Assembly: GCA_021521415.1 (NCBI GenBank)
Contig: JAIQDT010001644.1
Coordinates: 310,001-374,000 of the forward strand
Length of the DNA stretch: 64,000 bases
Direction: 5' to 3'
Origin: Bidens hawaiensis
Taxonomy: Eukaryota > Streptophyta > Magnoliopsida > Asterales > Asteraceae
Shown one piece after another: positions 31,583-44,345 of this stretch (positions are counted from its first letter, which is position 1; each line of letters opens with the position of its first letter). The position numbers and the translations under genes are program-made. The notes beneath the pieces are model-generated. The model searched no databases. It had not been told where the DNA came from and saw only the letters and a list, made by a program, of their open reading frames with translations.

Positions 31583-34558
31583 CTTCTAATCATCTTCTTT
31601 TCATATTTGATTTCAGCTTCATGTTGAGTTAGCCAATCCATGTTAACTATCACGTCACAACTTCTTAACTTTACGAGTCGTAGGTCAATAAAGAAAGGTT
31701 AATCGTTCAGAATAATAGGACAATTCCGAACCATTTAGTTAACCCTTAGGGATTCGCCGTTAGCAACTCTACAGTATAGGGTTCTATAGTTCACTAATCG
31801 GTACCTTCCCAAAGGGTAGGAGGTTAGCAGGAACTAACTTCTATCGACGACCGTAAAAAATATCACTGAAGCCTATTGATTTAAAACTACAACGTACTTA
31901 ATACCACTTTTGGATCATGACGTGCTTTATTTGAATTACTCACAAAAGCACGGCTCCTTGCTGGATCAGAGGTTGATGCTTGTCATGAGGTTCATCTTCA
32001 CTGCCACATTCATAGCAAGTACAACTGTTTGTCATAATTTGATTTCTTCGGATGGATTGTTATTGAAGTTGTTGGGTTCGGAGTGGTTGTACATGAATGA
32101 GTTGGGGTTGTCGGTTCACCTGGCTTCAATTGGTTCTACAATTAGGGCATTACGTCCATCTTTACCACACCTGTGGCCTACTATCACTCGACATTCTTCT
32201 TCCCGCCGATAACCATATTTTCCACATTTAGGGAAGGACCCTTCATGCGGTTCATGTTTCACACCAGAACTAGTCTCAGTATAATTCTTGGTTGTAGGAC
32301 ATACCTACTTATTCAAAGGCCTATCTTGCACTATGCCTTTATCACTTCTCTTCTGTAACACTCAACGTCTCACCTAACGTCCTTTCAGTCCACTTCTCAT
32401 AGAGTCAAATATATCAATGCTGGCTTGTGACACAACCCTTCCAAAGGTTGTATATTTTACAGGATTGACTATACTCCTTATCGACGGAGTTAGTCCCCAA
32501 TATTGCGCTTACTTCGCTTAGTTTTAGGAGTAATTAGCCATGTTACCAGACATGACAATTCCTTTAAACGATTAGCGCGTTCTAAGTGATCAGCACACAA
32601 CATTTCTATCTTTCATAGCTCAGTTTCAAATCTCTGAACTCAATTACTCGAATAAAAGTGCTCTAGCACAAGAATTTTAAATCCTGACCATATTATCTGA
32701 ACAAAAATTTTCTAACTATAATTTTGTACCATCGTGTTCCATCACGGTACAACATAATCTCTCAACATATCTGTAGCATATTTCACTACACAATGTTCTA
32801 GACTCTTACCAATATCCTTAACCATTTCGATCTTTTCTATCCACTCGCTAATCTATTCCTCCCTTTACCAACAGTAAACCATTAATAATCCCCTTAACAT
32901 AACCAATAAACACGTCCTTCATACCGGATCTAATTCATTACGACTACCATTCATGTTTAGTTTATAACTAATACTTGTAGTCATAATAGTATTTGGTGGG
33001 ACATTAACACTCTTAGTAATATCACTAAGAATTGAAATATTCATAATCATGTGATTGCTCGATCTATAATTCTGTGATCACATTTGCATCAACACTAGCA
33101 GTGATCTGTGATACGACGTTCGGTATCATCATCTGCTATCTTTGAGCAATCAACTGAATCATATCAATCTCCATCATTGGAGTTACTCTTTTTATGTCAT
33201 TCTGCCGTACTCATCCCGTACGCAGTAATCAATACTAATCTCACCGTATAGCTCGTTGCCAGCTCAATCATAACAACAGGTACACATACACACCAAATAT
33301 TATCATATATATTACACATACCGGCATCTAGCATATATATGTCCCATAAATATAATAACATACGGACTTAACCTGACGTCGGTTAATGTTTAAATATGCT
33401 TCATAACCCTTGTCACCAACTGACATATAGATTTTTCTCAACAAAGATTATCGTTTAATATAATTGATTTCAATATTCTTCTGCATATCAGCATAACCGA
33501 TACATGCTCACCGTGAGCACCAAACGATTACATACCACGGAGTTATAATATCCGTGTTTATTCGTATATCCGGCATACACAGTATACCTCCTACGAACGA
33601 ACAACCAACTATGCTATAATGATTCCAACACTTCTTTGTGTATAGGTAATCGTTCTATTCGAGCATACATGGGTGTAAACATCTAACGGATGTAAGGATA
33701 ACATAGGGAGTTGCAAGGTTCAAGGTAATTGTGCAACATGGGTTGCCTTCAAATATTATTAATTACTATTATGGGAAACTCTACACTCGCTCAGTCAATG
33801 TCCTCAGGCGTTCTAGGTTTGCTAAAATCGGTAATTCTCGATCTGAAGTTGGTCCGTCTCATATGTTTGTGAGTGAGCAATACATATATATATATTTCAA
33901 TATATTATTTTATTTTATTTTATTTATTTACTCCTTTACTTTAATGAAATAAGAATCGGTTCAGGTACGGATCCGTTCGTACGTGAGGGTCGACGGTTCG
34001 GGTGAACATTTGGGGTTATTAGGATATACGGTACCGATGTTGGTAGGGTAAGGGATTCATCAATTTTGGTTGGGAGTGACGGTTACTAGATATTTCTGGT
34101 TAATGTCAAACGGGAGATCTAACTTGGTACTATCATAACTATGGCCCGATAAGTCAGACTTATCATCAACCGATGCTCTAGAAATTTCGGCATCCTCGGT
34201 ACTTTTTATTATTTCCTTCCCCGGTTCCTTATCCGGGTCCCATTTCTCAATACATGTACCCACAAGATATGTACATATATATATATATATATACATATTA
34301 GCACGTATAAATAATATTATATACTTTACACATATGTTGCCATTTTTACCTATTAATGTACCCCGTGACTTCCCCTGAATTCCCTCGTGCGGACAAGTCT
34401 GTTATTATGTTCCGGACCATAATAACTTACTTGTCCATCCAAGTTCATCCAGACCTCATCACTATAAATTATTAGTTGATATTCAGATCCTATAATACTT
34501 GAGCTACTGGTTATATTTTAGGTATCTTTTAATGACATCCTAATTCTATTATAACCAA

Positions 34559-34572
34559 TGGCTCTGATACCA
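34559..34572 (-). promoter_or_regulatory. Primer binding site of element F, tRNAi-Met
   Basis: TGGTATCAGAGCCA on the minus strand, five bases inside the 5' LTR. It is complementary to the 3' end of plant initiator tRNA-Met. Confidence 0.9.
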
Positions 34573-34577
34573 AGTTC

Positions 34578-37500
34578 TGTAACACCCCGTGACCGCAGCG
34601 GAAACGTAAACGGGATGCGACAGACACCTCTGATATCAACCACATTGTTTATAAAGAAAACTGAATGCATTAATATACTTCAAAATTTCATTATCTCATC
34701 TTTCATTACCGTCTAGGTGATACACACATCATACAATACAATTCGTAATTCTATCTTTTTAATGTATCCTAACATCCCGCACACAAATCTTACACGCATC
34801 AAGCACCTAGCACGTAAGCAATCACTTCATCTAATTTGTACCAGAAAAGCATGTGAGAAAACGGGTCAACTACGAATAGTTGGTGAGTTTCACAATTTTA
34901 GTAAACCATGATAAATCCATATCATAATATAATATTATCTTGGGACACTGTTAACCCATAAATACATTTAATAACCTCTGGGGACACTGTTAACTCAGAA
35001 CTTCCAATAACCTCTGGGGACACTGTTAACCCAGAACACTTCCACTAACCTCTGGGGACACTGTTAACCCAGAAACTTCCAATAACCTCTGGGGACACTG
35101 TTAACCCAGAACACTGTTGCGGGACCTTACAATATTAGCAACTCAAACAATTACCATTTTAATACATTACCGTACGATTCCCGTACAATAAACATTATAT
35201 AAATACATTCATTTCCATGCGTTCAGCATGTACTTAATCATTTTGATAGAAACATGCTTTCCGCCCCGGGAAAATATTTAAAACATTTCAGTAAAAAGGG
35301 GCTCGTGAAACTCACCTTAGCACATGCAAGCAGGTAACAACAATCATTATCAATTAACACGTCCAATCTGTAATATGATCCCTACGATCGTTATTATACA
35401 ATTATTGTTTATATAATCTTTAACCTTATCAATCGGTACATCTGGGGACACTGTTAACCCAGGACTGTACCTGTTCCGGGGGCAATGTTAACCCAGAAAT
35501 ACTTCTCCGGACTCAGATTGTGATGTCGTTTAGAGTTCCATGGTCACAATTTCTATTAATCGTTTTCTCGTTTTGCGTGCCTAGCACGAATATCCGTTTT
35601 ATGTTTCAAAAATGAGTTTGGTCACACACGACCCGAAAATAGTGGTTGTCTGATAATTTGATTTAAAATGTGAAATTATAGCTCGGTTTAGACGTCCCGA
35701 TTGGCCGCGGGACCCGTTTCCGTCTTTGGCGTACCGGAAACTGTTAAATCGGTTAAAAATACCCAAATCATTCGACTTATTTTCGGATGATTCATTTTTA
35801 CTTGTTTAACTCAATTATATGAAAATAGTCCATTTTTAAGGTTTTTATACACCAGTCAGCTCGCTTAAGCGAACTTCACCGGTTTACGCGTTTTAACTTT
35901 AAAAGTTTGATAATTAGCACGATTAATTATCCGTTTACTCTCGGATCTTGAAATTTTGCACAAACCACTTTTTAATAGTGGGGAATTTTATAAAAATATT
36001 TCCAGAATTAATTCTTATATTTAAAATTTATTTATCTATTTTTAAACACCATTTAAACACTAAATATGTCGTAAATACCAAGCAACCTTAGAAAAATCCC
36101 AAATTTTTCCTGGATGTCCCCTGCCATCCACATAGTCTCCTGTAATTTTTCCAGAACCAAAATCTTCTTTTACATGCCCTTTTTCCAAAACCGAGCTAGA
36201 AATCCCTAGAACTCGTTTAACCAAAAAGCCTACATAGACCTCTTCAACGGACCTAAAATTTTGTGTGTGACTTATAGATGATATGAAAAGCTTATCTAAA
36301 ATTTTCCAGAATTTTTCATGATATTTAACTATTTTTCACCATTTTTGGCCAAAACCGATCATTAAATTCACCAAATATTCATCCTTTATCCAAAAATTAC
36401 CAAAAATTCACAGAACTCATATTTTCATGTGTTTAACACCTCTGTAAAATTTCATGACCTAACTCTAAAGCATCAACAATCTGTCCAAATTTCCCATAAC
36501 CGAACATAACCGTATATACCTTTCGTTTTCCGTCACTACAAGCTACAAACTCATCTTTCCGCCTTATCTACCACTAAATACAGAGCCTACAAACAACATA
36601 CCACAATACCAAGCAAGTTACACTCACGATCAAGCCATTTCTTTCATGGTTACGGTTATGATACTAAAACAAAGATTTAACCGTAAAAATTCGTTTTTGA
36701 TTCTTTTAACTCCTTTCTTGGACCAAGATCCCTTGTATAACCCGTATACATCACTTGATCATGCAAGAATCGGTTTTCATCTTTGAAACCTCATTTTCTT
36801 GCAAACAAACTCAAGAAACGAAGATGGAAACGTATATAATTCGATCTTTACCTTTTTTTTTCTTGATAAAAGTCTCGGTTTTTGATCAAGGAGTAGAGAG
36901 AATTTGATGAATCTTTGAGAGAGTTGATTGAAAAAAGGAAAAAAAAAAAAGAAAATGAGGGCCATGGAGCCGATCGGAAATGGTAAAGGGGTGGGGTGGG
37001 ACCCACAAGTTCATTCTTGGCCACAAACTTGGATTTCCGAAATCTGGATAATGTTTTAGATAATCTGGTTCAGTTCGTTTCTCGGTTAAATGTTTAGTTC
37101 GGCTTAAAACAAGGCTAAAACGGTCGTTTTTGGTCTAAAAATTGAAATTTATATAAAACCGATTTAAAAACTTAATCCATGACATTTATTAACTTAAAAC
37201 GTCATATTATTAGTTATTACGCATCTTTTTCAGCTTGATCGATCGTCTCTTGCTCGGTTTGATATTAAAGGTTTCGTTTAACGTACCGACGTACTATTAA
37301 ATCGAAATCCTTTTTATGTGCTTTAATCCACTTATCCCGAAGCTTTAATACTTCGTAACATCACTAAGTATCATATATCTCGTCTATAATTGAACCCTCG
37401 ATTCATTCGGGTTTCAAAAACTATCGATCGTTTGATCGCATATTCAATACGGTGAATTATATATTCACTTACAATCAATACAATGAACTATGTATTCTCG

Positions 37501-37595
37501 TATAATTACCATGGTAACTCTTGTACCCGACATTACATATGACGTAACTAACGTCTACCGGTTAGGGTATACCTGGTTTCGTCGGAATCGTTACA
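34578..37595 (-). repeat. 5' LTR of element F
   Basis: 3018 bp, partner of 25979-28995, ending TTACA at 37595 next to the duplication CTATC. Confidence 0.95.
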
Positions 37596-38069
37596 CTATC
37601 CTTGACGATTCGTGCAATATCCGAAGATCGTTCATGTACAGTCAACATATCTTACATACATCATTCATACACCATGTATATATATCATACATACGACATT
37701 CATACATCATACATACATCATACATACGTTATGCATACATCATATATACCAATCATATCTTTAACTACTACCTGGCGGTACATGCAATATCCAAAGATTG
37801 TTCACGCACCGTCAAGCAATCATCATACATAAATCATACGAGGCATACACTTATCAATTAAGGTAAGTTTATAAACTATCACATCAAGTATGCACACAAC
37901 CCTGAAAACATAAAAAGGAAGTGGGGCTAGACACTCACCTGAACGTGATTACATTCACCGTCTATTCCTTTCCTGAGCTGTGCACGACTAACTGTATAAC
38001 AATTACACGTATCAATTAACTATCACTACCCATATCGCGTTTCTAGTCTAATTATAACCCTCAACTAAT

Positions 38070-38160
38070 GGGGGTCCGGGGGCAGCGCCCCTGGCAGCGA
38101 GGGTTCTAGGGGCGGCAGCCCCTAATGGGGTCCAAGGGGCAAAGCCCCTGGCTGGGGTTA
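38070..38160. repeat. GC-rich hairpin array in G LTR
   Basis: Three near-adjacent palindromes: GGGGGCAGCGCCCCTGG, AGGGGCGGCAGCCCCT and AGGGGCAAAGCCCCT. Each has a GGGGC/GCCCC stem with a three- to four-base loop, in otherwise AT-rich DNA. Conserved in the other G LTR (47100-47180) and the solo LTR (58850-58925). Confidence 0.8.
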
Positions 38161-38309
38161 AGCTGATAATATTGTATGATAATATTTTATTGTTAACCTC
38201 TCAATCCTTTAAGGTATCTTCTATAAATTAATAAGGTTCAAGGGCTATTTTGTAATTATCTCATTCTTCTCTAAGTCCGGGGACTGTTTAGTCATTTTAT
38301 TAAACTCCT

Positions 38310-38720
38310 AATTCGTTACTTGGTTCTTAACAAATTGGGTTCTTAACAAATGACCCATTCGTTACTTTATAACGAATTGTACCTTATAACGAACCAGTCC
38401 TTTGACGAATTGTACCTTATAACGAACCAGTCCTTTGACGAATTGTACCTTATAAAGAACTGGTCATTATAACGAATCAGTCGATATAACGAACCAATCC
38501 ATATAACGAATTAGTCCGTGTAGCGAATTGAACCTTCTAATTCGTTAACTATTTTTTAACGAATGATCATAAAGAATTGGGAGTTAGTTCGTTATCTTTT
38601 CCTTAACGATCTTGAACACGAACTAAGTCTGGTTCATTAGGCTTCCTTTAACGAATCTTTATAAGAGTTACCCCTAGTTCGTTAATTCTCCGTTAACGAA
38701 TTAGGGTTAGGTCAGAGAAT
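38310..38720. repeat. AACGAATT/TTCGTTA motif array in G LTR
   Basis: The word TAACGAA or its complement TTCGTTA occurs more than fifteen times, often as AACGAATTGxACCTTATAACGAAC units. The same array lies at 47340-47700 and, in the form CATTCGTTA, at 58980-59400. A similar array is in the unrelated element I. Confidence 0.8.
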
Positions 38721-39298
38721 GTCAGAAACATTCTCTGACAAAACCTTCCTCGTACCCGCTGCCTTTCAGGCGCTGACGCTGGAAAACCGCGGCTTCATAG
38801 GAAAAACGAGATCTGACTTGTTTTCCATCGTTTTTCACCGTTTTTCGTCCCGTTCGATCCAGATCTGAGCTAGGGTGACCCCTAACCTCATCTTAGGTTT
38901 GGTTTATACCCGATGCCACCCGGATCTCATGACTTTAACGGTTTAACGATATCGGCTCGATGTTTCGCAACTAAATCTAACGGGTTTGACTTCATACAAC
39001 ATCATACTATCATTACCTTGGATCGGGATCGGTTTTCTTTTTTGGTACGGCTAGAGAAAAGAGAGAAACTAGAGAGAGATCTTAAGTGTGTTTTGTGTGG
39101 TGTATGGAATATGTGTAAAATGAACGAATTGCTTAGTAATTAAATATATTATGGATCATGGGCTTAAGCCCATGGTCTTTTCTTATTTTCTTCTTAATCC
39201 AAATCCATAACCCATATCCACTTAACCCAACACTAGCCCGACTCTTAATAACTCATATTTTCATTTTATTAAACATAGCTAGAAAACAGGATGTTACA

Positions 39299-39320
39299 AG
39301 TCTTCCCTCCTTAAAGAGGT
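39299..39320 (-). promoter_or_regulatory. Polypurine tract of element G
   Basis: On the minus strand CTTTAAGGAGGGAAGACT precedes the LTR start TGTAACATCC. Confidence 0.8.
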
Positions 39321-40469
39321 TTCGTCCCCGAAACCTAACTATTACTAAAACAAATCTGGATAAAACATGCGCATATCTTCCTCAGCTTCCCATGTAGCGT
39401 CTGATCCCTTGTGATGCTTTCATATCACTTTCACTAAGGGTATAACCTTATGTCGGAGTTGCTTTACCCGCGATCAACTATCTCAATTTGTTGTTCAATG
39501 TAGTTCAACTGTTTATCAACCTCAATGTCCATTAATGGCACATGAGAAGTATCATCGGCTAAAATTTTCCTCAGATGGGAAACATGAAATCTTGTATGCT
39601 ACTTCACACACGCGATCCATAATCTTAAACGGTCCAATGTACCTCGGACTCAACTTTCCTCTCTTCCTGAAACGAATGATTATCCAAGGCGAGACTTTGA
39701 GCATCACATTGTCACCAACGTTAAACTCGATTGGTCGTCGCCATTTATAAGCATATGACTTTTGACGTTCTTGAGCAGCTTTCATTCTTACCTTGATCTG
39801 ATCGAACTTTGAAGAAGTTTCTTGCACAACTTCTAAACTTCCCATCTCTTTCTGACCAATCTCTCCCTAACATACCTGGGTCCTACATCGTCTACCATAT
39901 AACATCTCGAACGGTGGCATGCCAATACTCGAATGGTAGCTATTGTTATAGGAGAACTCTGCCAGATGCAGATGGTCATCCCAACTTCCTCCAAAGTCTA
40001 CAACGCAAGCACGGAGCATATCCTCGAGGGTTTGGATCGTCCTTTCAGACTGTCCATCTGTTTGAGAATGATACGCCGTACTGATGTTCAATCTCGTTCC
40101 CATAGCTTCATGAAACTTATTCCAGAATCTTAAAGTAAACCGAGTATCTCTATCGGACATGATCGATAACAGGACTCCATGTTTGGATACATCCTCCATG
40201 ATGAACAAACTTGCTAACGTTTCTAACGATATGGCCTCTCGTATAGGCAGAAAGTGAGAACTCTTGGTCAAACGGTCCACAATCACCCATATGGTATCTT
40301 GATGCTTAGCTGTATGAGGTAGCGTAGTTATGAAATCTATGATGATGTGTTCCCATTTCCATTCAGTTATCTCCAAGGGTTGCATCTTTCCATAAGGCTT
40401 CTGATTCTCTGCCTTGACTTGTGAACAAGTTAAGCACTTAGTGACATAATCTACCACATCATTCTTCAT
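39321..40469 (-). pseudogene. Integrase core, C-terminal domain and chromodomain of element G
   Basis: The core frame (39867-40469, 200 codons) shows CLTCSQVKAENQKPYG, D in IIIDFITTLP, D in MSDRDTRFT and E in DGQSERTIQTLED, then AEFSYNNSYHSSIGMPPFEM and LYGRRCRT. The C-terminal GPF/Y-type module is 39552-39845 (FNVGDNVMLKVSP, LSPRYIGPFKI). Chromodomain-like codons with stops follow (WKHHKGSDATWEAEEDMR at about 39360-39420). Integrase would insert cDNA; chromodomains are known to steer chromoviruses. Shifts at 39850 and stops after 39552 break it, while the catalytic triad is intact. Confidence 0.88.
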
Positions 40470-42150
40470 TCATGGCCACCAATAGTCTCTTTTCAAATCA
40501 TGGTACATCTTCGTGGTTACTGGGTGAATTGAATACCTTGACTTGTGAGCTTCATGTAAGATTCGACCTCTAAGATCTCCATGACATGGGATCCATATAC
40601 GGTCAAACCTAGTCTTAACACCATGAGTGTTTTCCATCAACTCGCTCTGCTGACCGAAAATCCTTTCTTTCTTCACTAGCCCTTCATCTACCAGCACCTC
40701 TAATTGCACTTTGATGATTTCTTCAAAATGACTTGAGTTCATAATTAACTGGTATGACTTCACTGTTGCAATGACTTCTTCATGCTTACGACTTAGTGCG
40801 TCGGCGGCCACGTTAGCTTTCCCAGGATAGTACTTAATGTCGCAGTCGTAATCCTATATCAATTCTAACCATCTTCTCTGCCTCATGTTCAGCTCTTTCT
40901 GTTCGAAGAAGTACTTTAAACTTTTATGATACGTGTAGATAGTACACTTATTACTGTACAGGTAATTTCTCCATATCTTAAGAGCGTGCACTACTGCTAG
41001 AAGCGTAAGCTATCACTTTTCCTCGTTGCATCAACACGCAACCCAACCCACAATGCGAAGCATCAGTACAAACAACCAAATCCTCGTCACCATCGGGCAA
41101 AGCAAGGATTGGAGCTTGTGTGAGTCTTTTCTTTAATTCCTCAAAATCTTCTTCTTAAAACTTACCCCAACTGAATACTATCGACTTTCGGGTCATACCG
41201 ATCAACGTTGCGGCTATCTTGGAGAATCCTTTGACGAATCTCCTATATTAACCAGCTAACCCTAAGAAGCTTCGTATGTCAGTTGGATTCTGTGGAGTCT
41301 TCCAATTCATTATCGCCTCAATCTTAGCTGGGTCCACTGAAATCCTTTAAGGATTAGTCACGTGACCTAGAATTGCACTTGTCATAACCAGAACACGCAT
41401 TTTGAAAACTTAGCGTATAACTTCTCTTTCATCAGGGTTTCCAATACCTTTCTCAGATGCTCTGCATGATCAAACTCGCTTTTTGAATAAATCAATATAT
41501 CATCAATGAAGACGATAACTTACTTATCCAACATTGGCCAGTAAACCCTATTCATCATGTCCATAAATGATGCAGGAGCATTCGTTAGAGCGAATGACAT
41601 CACGAGGAACTCGTAGTGTCCATACCGCGTCTGAAACGTTGTTTTAGGAATGTCTGCCTATTTCACTTTCAGCTGATGATAGCCTGATCTGAGATCTATT
41701 CATGAGAACCAACTTGAGCCTTGCAGTTGGTCAAACAGATCATCAATCATTGGCAAAGGATATCTATTCTTTACCGTATTCAACTCTCCATAGTCTATGC
41801 ACATTCTCATACTTTCGTCCATCTTCTACATGAAAAACACTGGTGCGCCCCACGGAGAAACACTTGGTCAAATAAAACCCTTGTCGAGAGTACTTGCAGT
41901 TGGGACATCAATTATTTCATCTCGGATGTCGCTAGACGGTAAGGTGATTTCGCGACGGGTTGGGCTCTTGGATTTAAATCTCTTAGGAATTCTATCTCTC
42001 GCTCCAGTGGCAACCCCTGAAGATCCTCGAGAATTACTTCTTGGTAGTCGCGCACTATAGGAACATCTTTCATTTCTTTTGTCTTGGCCATAGAGTTGAC
42101 CACATACGCCAGGTAGGCACCACACCCTCATTTTAACAATCCTTCGGCTT
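40470..42150 (-). pseudogene. RT, RNase H and integrase zinc region of element G
   Basis: From 42150 downward: the linker VRDYQEVILEDLQGLPLERE and PVAKSPYRLATSEMK (41912-42103). RT follows in broken frames with [38 protein letters not shown] and the catalytic [17 protein letters not shown] motif near 41490-41510. RNase H (about 40850-41150) includes NYLYSNKCTIYT and [12 protein letters not shown]. The integrase zinc region is open at 40470-40811 ([33 protein letters not shown]). Several stops and shifts. Confidence 0.85.
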
Positions 42151-42157
42151 TTATCAT

Positions 42158-42592
42158 CTAAATGACATTAAGCCCTAAACTTTCCTTATCACCATAAACC
42201 ATCACCGCACTACTATCCAAGGACTTCAGCTTTATTATCCTACTCTTACATACAAATGGATCTTCGTGTTCAGACAACCAATCCATCCCCAAAACTACAT
42301 CGAACCCTCCTAAGGTCATAACATACAAAGTAATAGGGAACTCATGTCCCTCTAATTCTATCTTACAATTCTTAACCATTTTTATTATTTTCACCGAGGT
42401 GTCACTAGCGGTTTCTACTATGAAGGTTTCAGACACCCAGAAACATTTCATTTTAGCTAGTTTAATAAATGTCGTAGCAAAAAAACTTCTATTCGCACCC
42501 GAATCAAACAATACTGAAGTAGAGATACCGTTTACTAAGAACGTACAATTCACAACATCAGGAATCTGTCTAGCTTGTTCCTGGGTTAGCAT
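42158..42592 (-). pseudogene. Aspartic protease of element G
   Basis: MLTQEQARQIPDVVNCTFLV, then VLFDSGANRSFFATTFIKLA with the DSGA active site, and LGGFDVVLGMDWLSEHEDPF, an RVP_2-type retropepsin. It is open, but its connection to gag is cut exactly at the Met by the solo LTR 42593-44345. On the far side of that insertion gag ends ...RPRTRAYM, so the two halves are consistent. Confidence 0.9.
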
Positions 42593-43886
42593 TGATGTGT
42601 ATCTAATGTGTGCTTTTTCTATGGGACTCTCAACGAATCTTTAAATTTATAAAACGGAAACTTCTAATGACACCACACACAACCGGAAAGTGTACCGGTC
42701 AAAAGTAGTATAGACCAAAGAAGTCCGAGTATCAAACACAAGGACACGTGTGAACGCCCATGATCACTAAACCCTAGACAAGACCTTCCCAAGAATAGTA
42801 TTTTTTAATTTGATTTTAATAATTAAACTACTTGACTTAAATTACTTTAACTAAATTAATTAAATTAATATAACGAAAAACTTAACGAAACTTAACGTTT
42901 GTGACAGAAAATGGAGAAAACGTCTACCTAGGTAAGAATCATATTGAAGGCCTAACAAACTAATGGATTGAATGATCTCACGACACCGGTATCTAAGGAT
43001 GACACAACTAAGGTTCACTCAAGAAAGCTAGATCACCTCTCGTTCTCACTAACAAACCCTAACTTACACTTAGTTGATTTTAAGAACAAGACCGGGAAAC
43101 GAATTGTTAAAGTGTTCTAATGCCGACCCTCCTCTCGGACTCACCGACACACTACCCTAATGGAGACGAATACTACTCAACCAAGGATAGAGGAACAATT
43201 TAGTTTAACTTAAACTAGGTCAACTAATCGCTCACAAACCCAAAATCGACATGAACCGAACCCGCTCTCGCGCAATCCTAATCCTAACAATTAAAAGCTA
43301 TGAGACGACCCTAATTCCTATCACCTATCGGTCTCTAAGAAGGTGTTCACCCGCTGATTTTAACTAATTAACATACCCACTTAAACCCTACGGTTGATCA
43401 CCCCGCAAATAATCTCTAAACACAAAGTAAAGAGTTCAAACAAGCTAATATCAATCAAAACCGATTCAATCAATCAAAGAAAGAGGTATATGAGTATAAT
43501 TAATAAAAACACAGCCAATAAACACAACCTAATTCAATATTAAACCATACTTTTCATTAACAATTCAAGTCATGATCATCAACAATCCATAAAACTCACT
43601 AAAACCGAACAATAATCATCTAACCTTGGTAAAACAAAGAAGTTTAGCCAATCATAATCAATGAACAATAGATAAAATAGATATAAATGATAAACATGTT
43701 CATATAAATTTTATTACAAAAGGTTTGAATGATTAAAAACAAAAAACGAACTCGGAAACGTTAAAATAGTCAAAACCGACAACTGAATGATAAATTATAG
43801 AACCGTAAGCTTGTCCTCCTTGGTTTCTCCTCTAGAGCAGGTGTGATGGCTGGAAATATGATGTTCCAATCGTTCACAGGGTATAA

Positions 43887-43930
<44 letters not shown>

Positions 43931-44345
43931 TAAACATCTCTTTCCTTATATAAAATAGGTTAAAACAAGCCCACAAGGCCCACTAGAATTGAAAATAAAT
44001 TGGTAGCTGATTCCTGAGCATTCTTAGAAGCCTTTGGGACATGTGGGATGTCGCATAGCACGGGCATGGATGCCTCTCCTTTTCGCGTAGCGCGGCCAGG
44101 TCCTGGGTGCTCGTTTCTTCGTTTTCAGATTCGTTTATCTTCAAACGAGCATACCGGCTTCATCCGAATCCCGTTTGAGCTGATTCTTTCTTCATTAAAC
44201 TCGTTTTTTTTCTCTCTCTTAAACATGGGACCTATAATATGCAAAAACATTTAATTTCATGCAAGAAAAGGTTATATTCGTTAACGGTTTATGAACAAAA
44301 CAACACAAAAATGAGATAAAACGCTATGTGTTTTGCAACCCATCA
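42593..44345. mobile_element. Solo LTR inserted between gag and protease of element G
   Basis: 1753 bp starting TGATGTGTAT and ending CCCATCA, flanked by AGCAT on both sides (42588-42592 and 44346-44350). The 5-bp duplication and TG...CA ends fit an LTR left by recombination between the two LTRs of an element. It carries no frame, one (TA)n run and no similarity to the other LTRs here. Family and orientation unknown. Confidence 0.8.
43888..43927. repeat. (TA)n microsatellite
   Basis: Twenty or so uninterrupted TA units inside the solo LTR. It may have grown from the LTR's TATA region. Confidence 0.95.

Larger units (their letters stand above)
28996..34577 (-). pseudogene. Decayed gag-pol interior of element F
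   Basis: Minus-strand remnants in canonical order. Gag zinc-finger area near 31900-32210. Protease end near 31605-31680 (NMDWLTQHEAEI). RT near 30700-31200, including MPFGLTNAQAVFIELMNQV and AFIDNILIYLQRKEEH, where the catalytic FVDD/YIDD has become FIDN. RNase H end near 30230-30340 ([20 protein letters not shown]). Integrase region about 29350-30100. Chromodomain-like end at 29145-29342 (STIHDILPCIRIEKCL and VEIVDGKTKQ). 28996-29012 is the polypurine tract (GGGGGGAGAA). 32220-34550 is AT-rich with no frame I can assign. Nothing here is functional. Confidence 0.75.
25979..37595 (-). mobile_element. Chromovirus-type Ty3/gypsy element F with 3-kb LTRs
   Basis: 11.6 kb. LTRs 25979-28995 and 34578-37595 are near-identical (I count roughly one to two differences per hundred bases in the parts compared). 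Ends are TGTAACACCC and CGTTACA. Duplication CTATC at 25974-25978 and 37596-37600. A tRNAi-Met primer site next to the right LTR and a polypurine tract next to the left LTR fix the minus orientation. The 5.6-kb interior keeps fragments of gag, protease, RT, RNase H, integrase and chromodomain in the right order, but with many stops and shifts. Confidence 0.95.
37601..39298 (-). repeat. 3' LTR of element G, proximal part
   Basis: Continuation of 25406-25978 after F. It contains TACAT/CATAC simple sequence (37640-37760), the GC-rich hairpins 38070-38160, the AACGAATT motif-rich stretch 38310-38720 and the LTR start (minus strand TGTAACATCCTG) at 39298. Aligns with 46690-48273. Confidence 0.92.

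Noticed and set aside
34060..34296. 78-codon minus-strand frame in F next to a TA run
   Set aside because: No domain, no similarity to gag start regions of G, and it begins within the TA microsatellite.
37490..37861. 123-codon plus-strand frame rich in Ile, Tyr, His and Thr
   Set aside because: It is a translation of CATACATA-type simple sequence at the end of the F LTR and in the G LTR; no domain, and it crosses an insertion boundary.
38070..38160. GC-rich segment considered as ribosomal or organellar DNA
   Set aside because: It is three small palindromes repeated in all three G-family LTRs, with no rRNA or plastid similarity that I recognise.
42593..44345. Considered as a Helitron
   Set aside because: It has TG...CA ends and a 5-bp duplication, not 5'-TC, CTRR-3' and A/T insertion.
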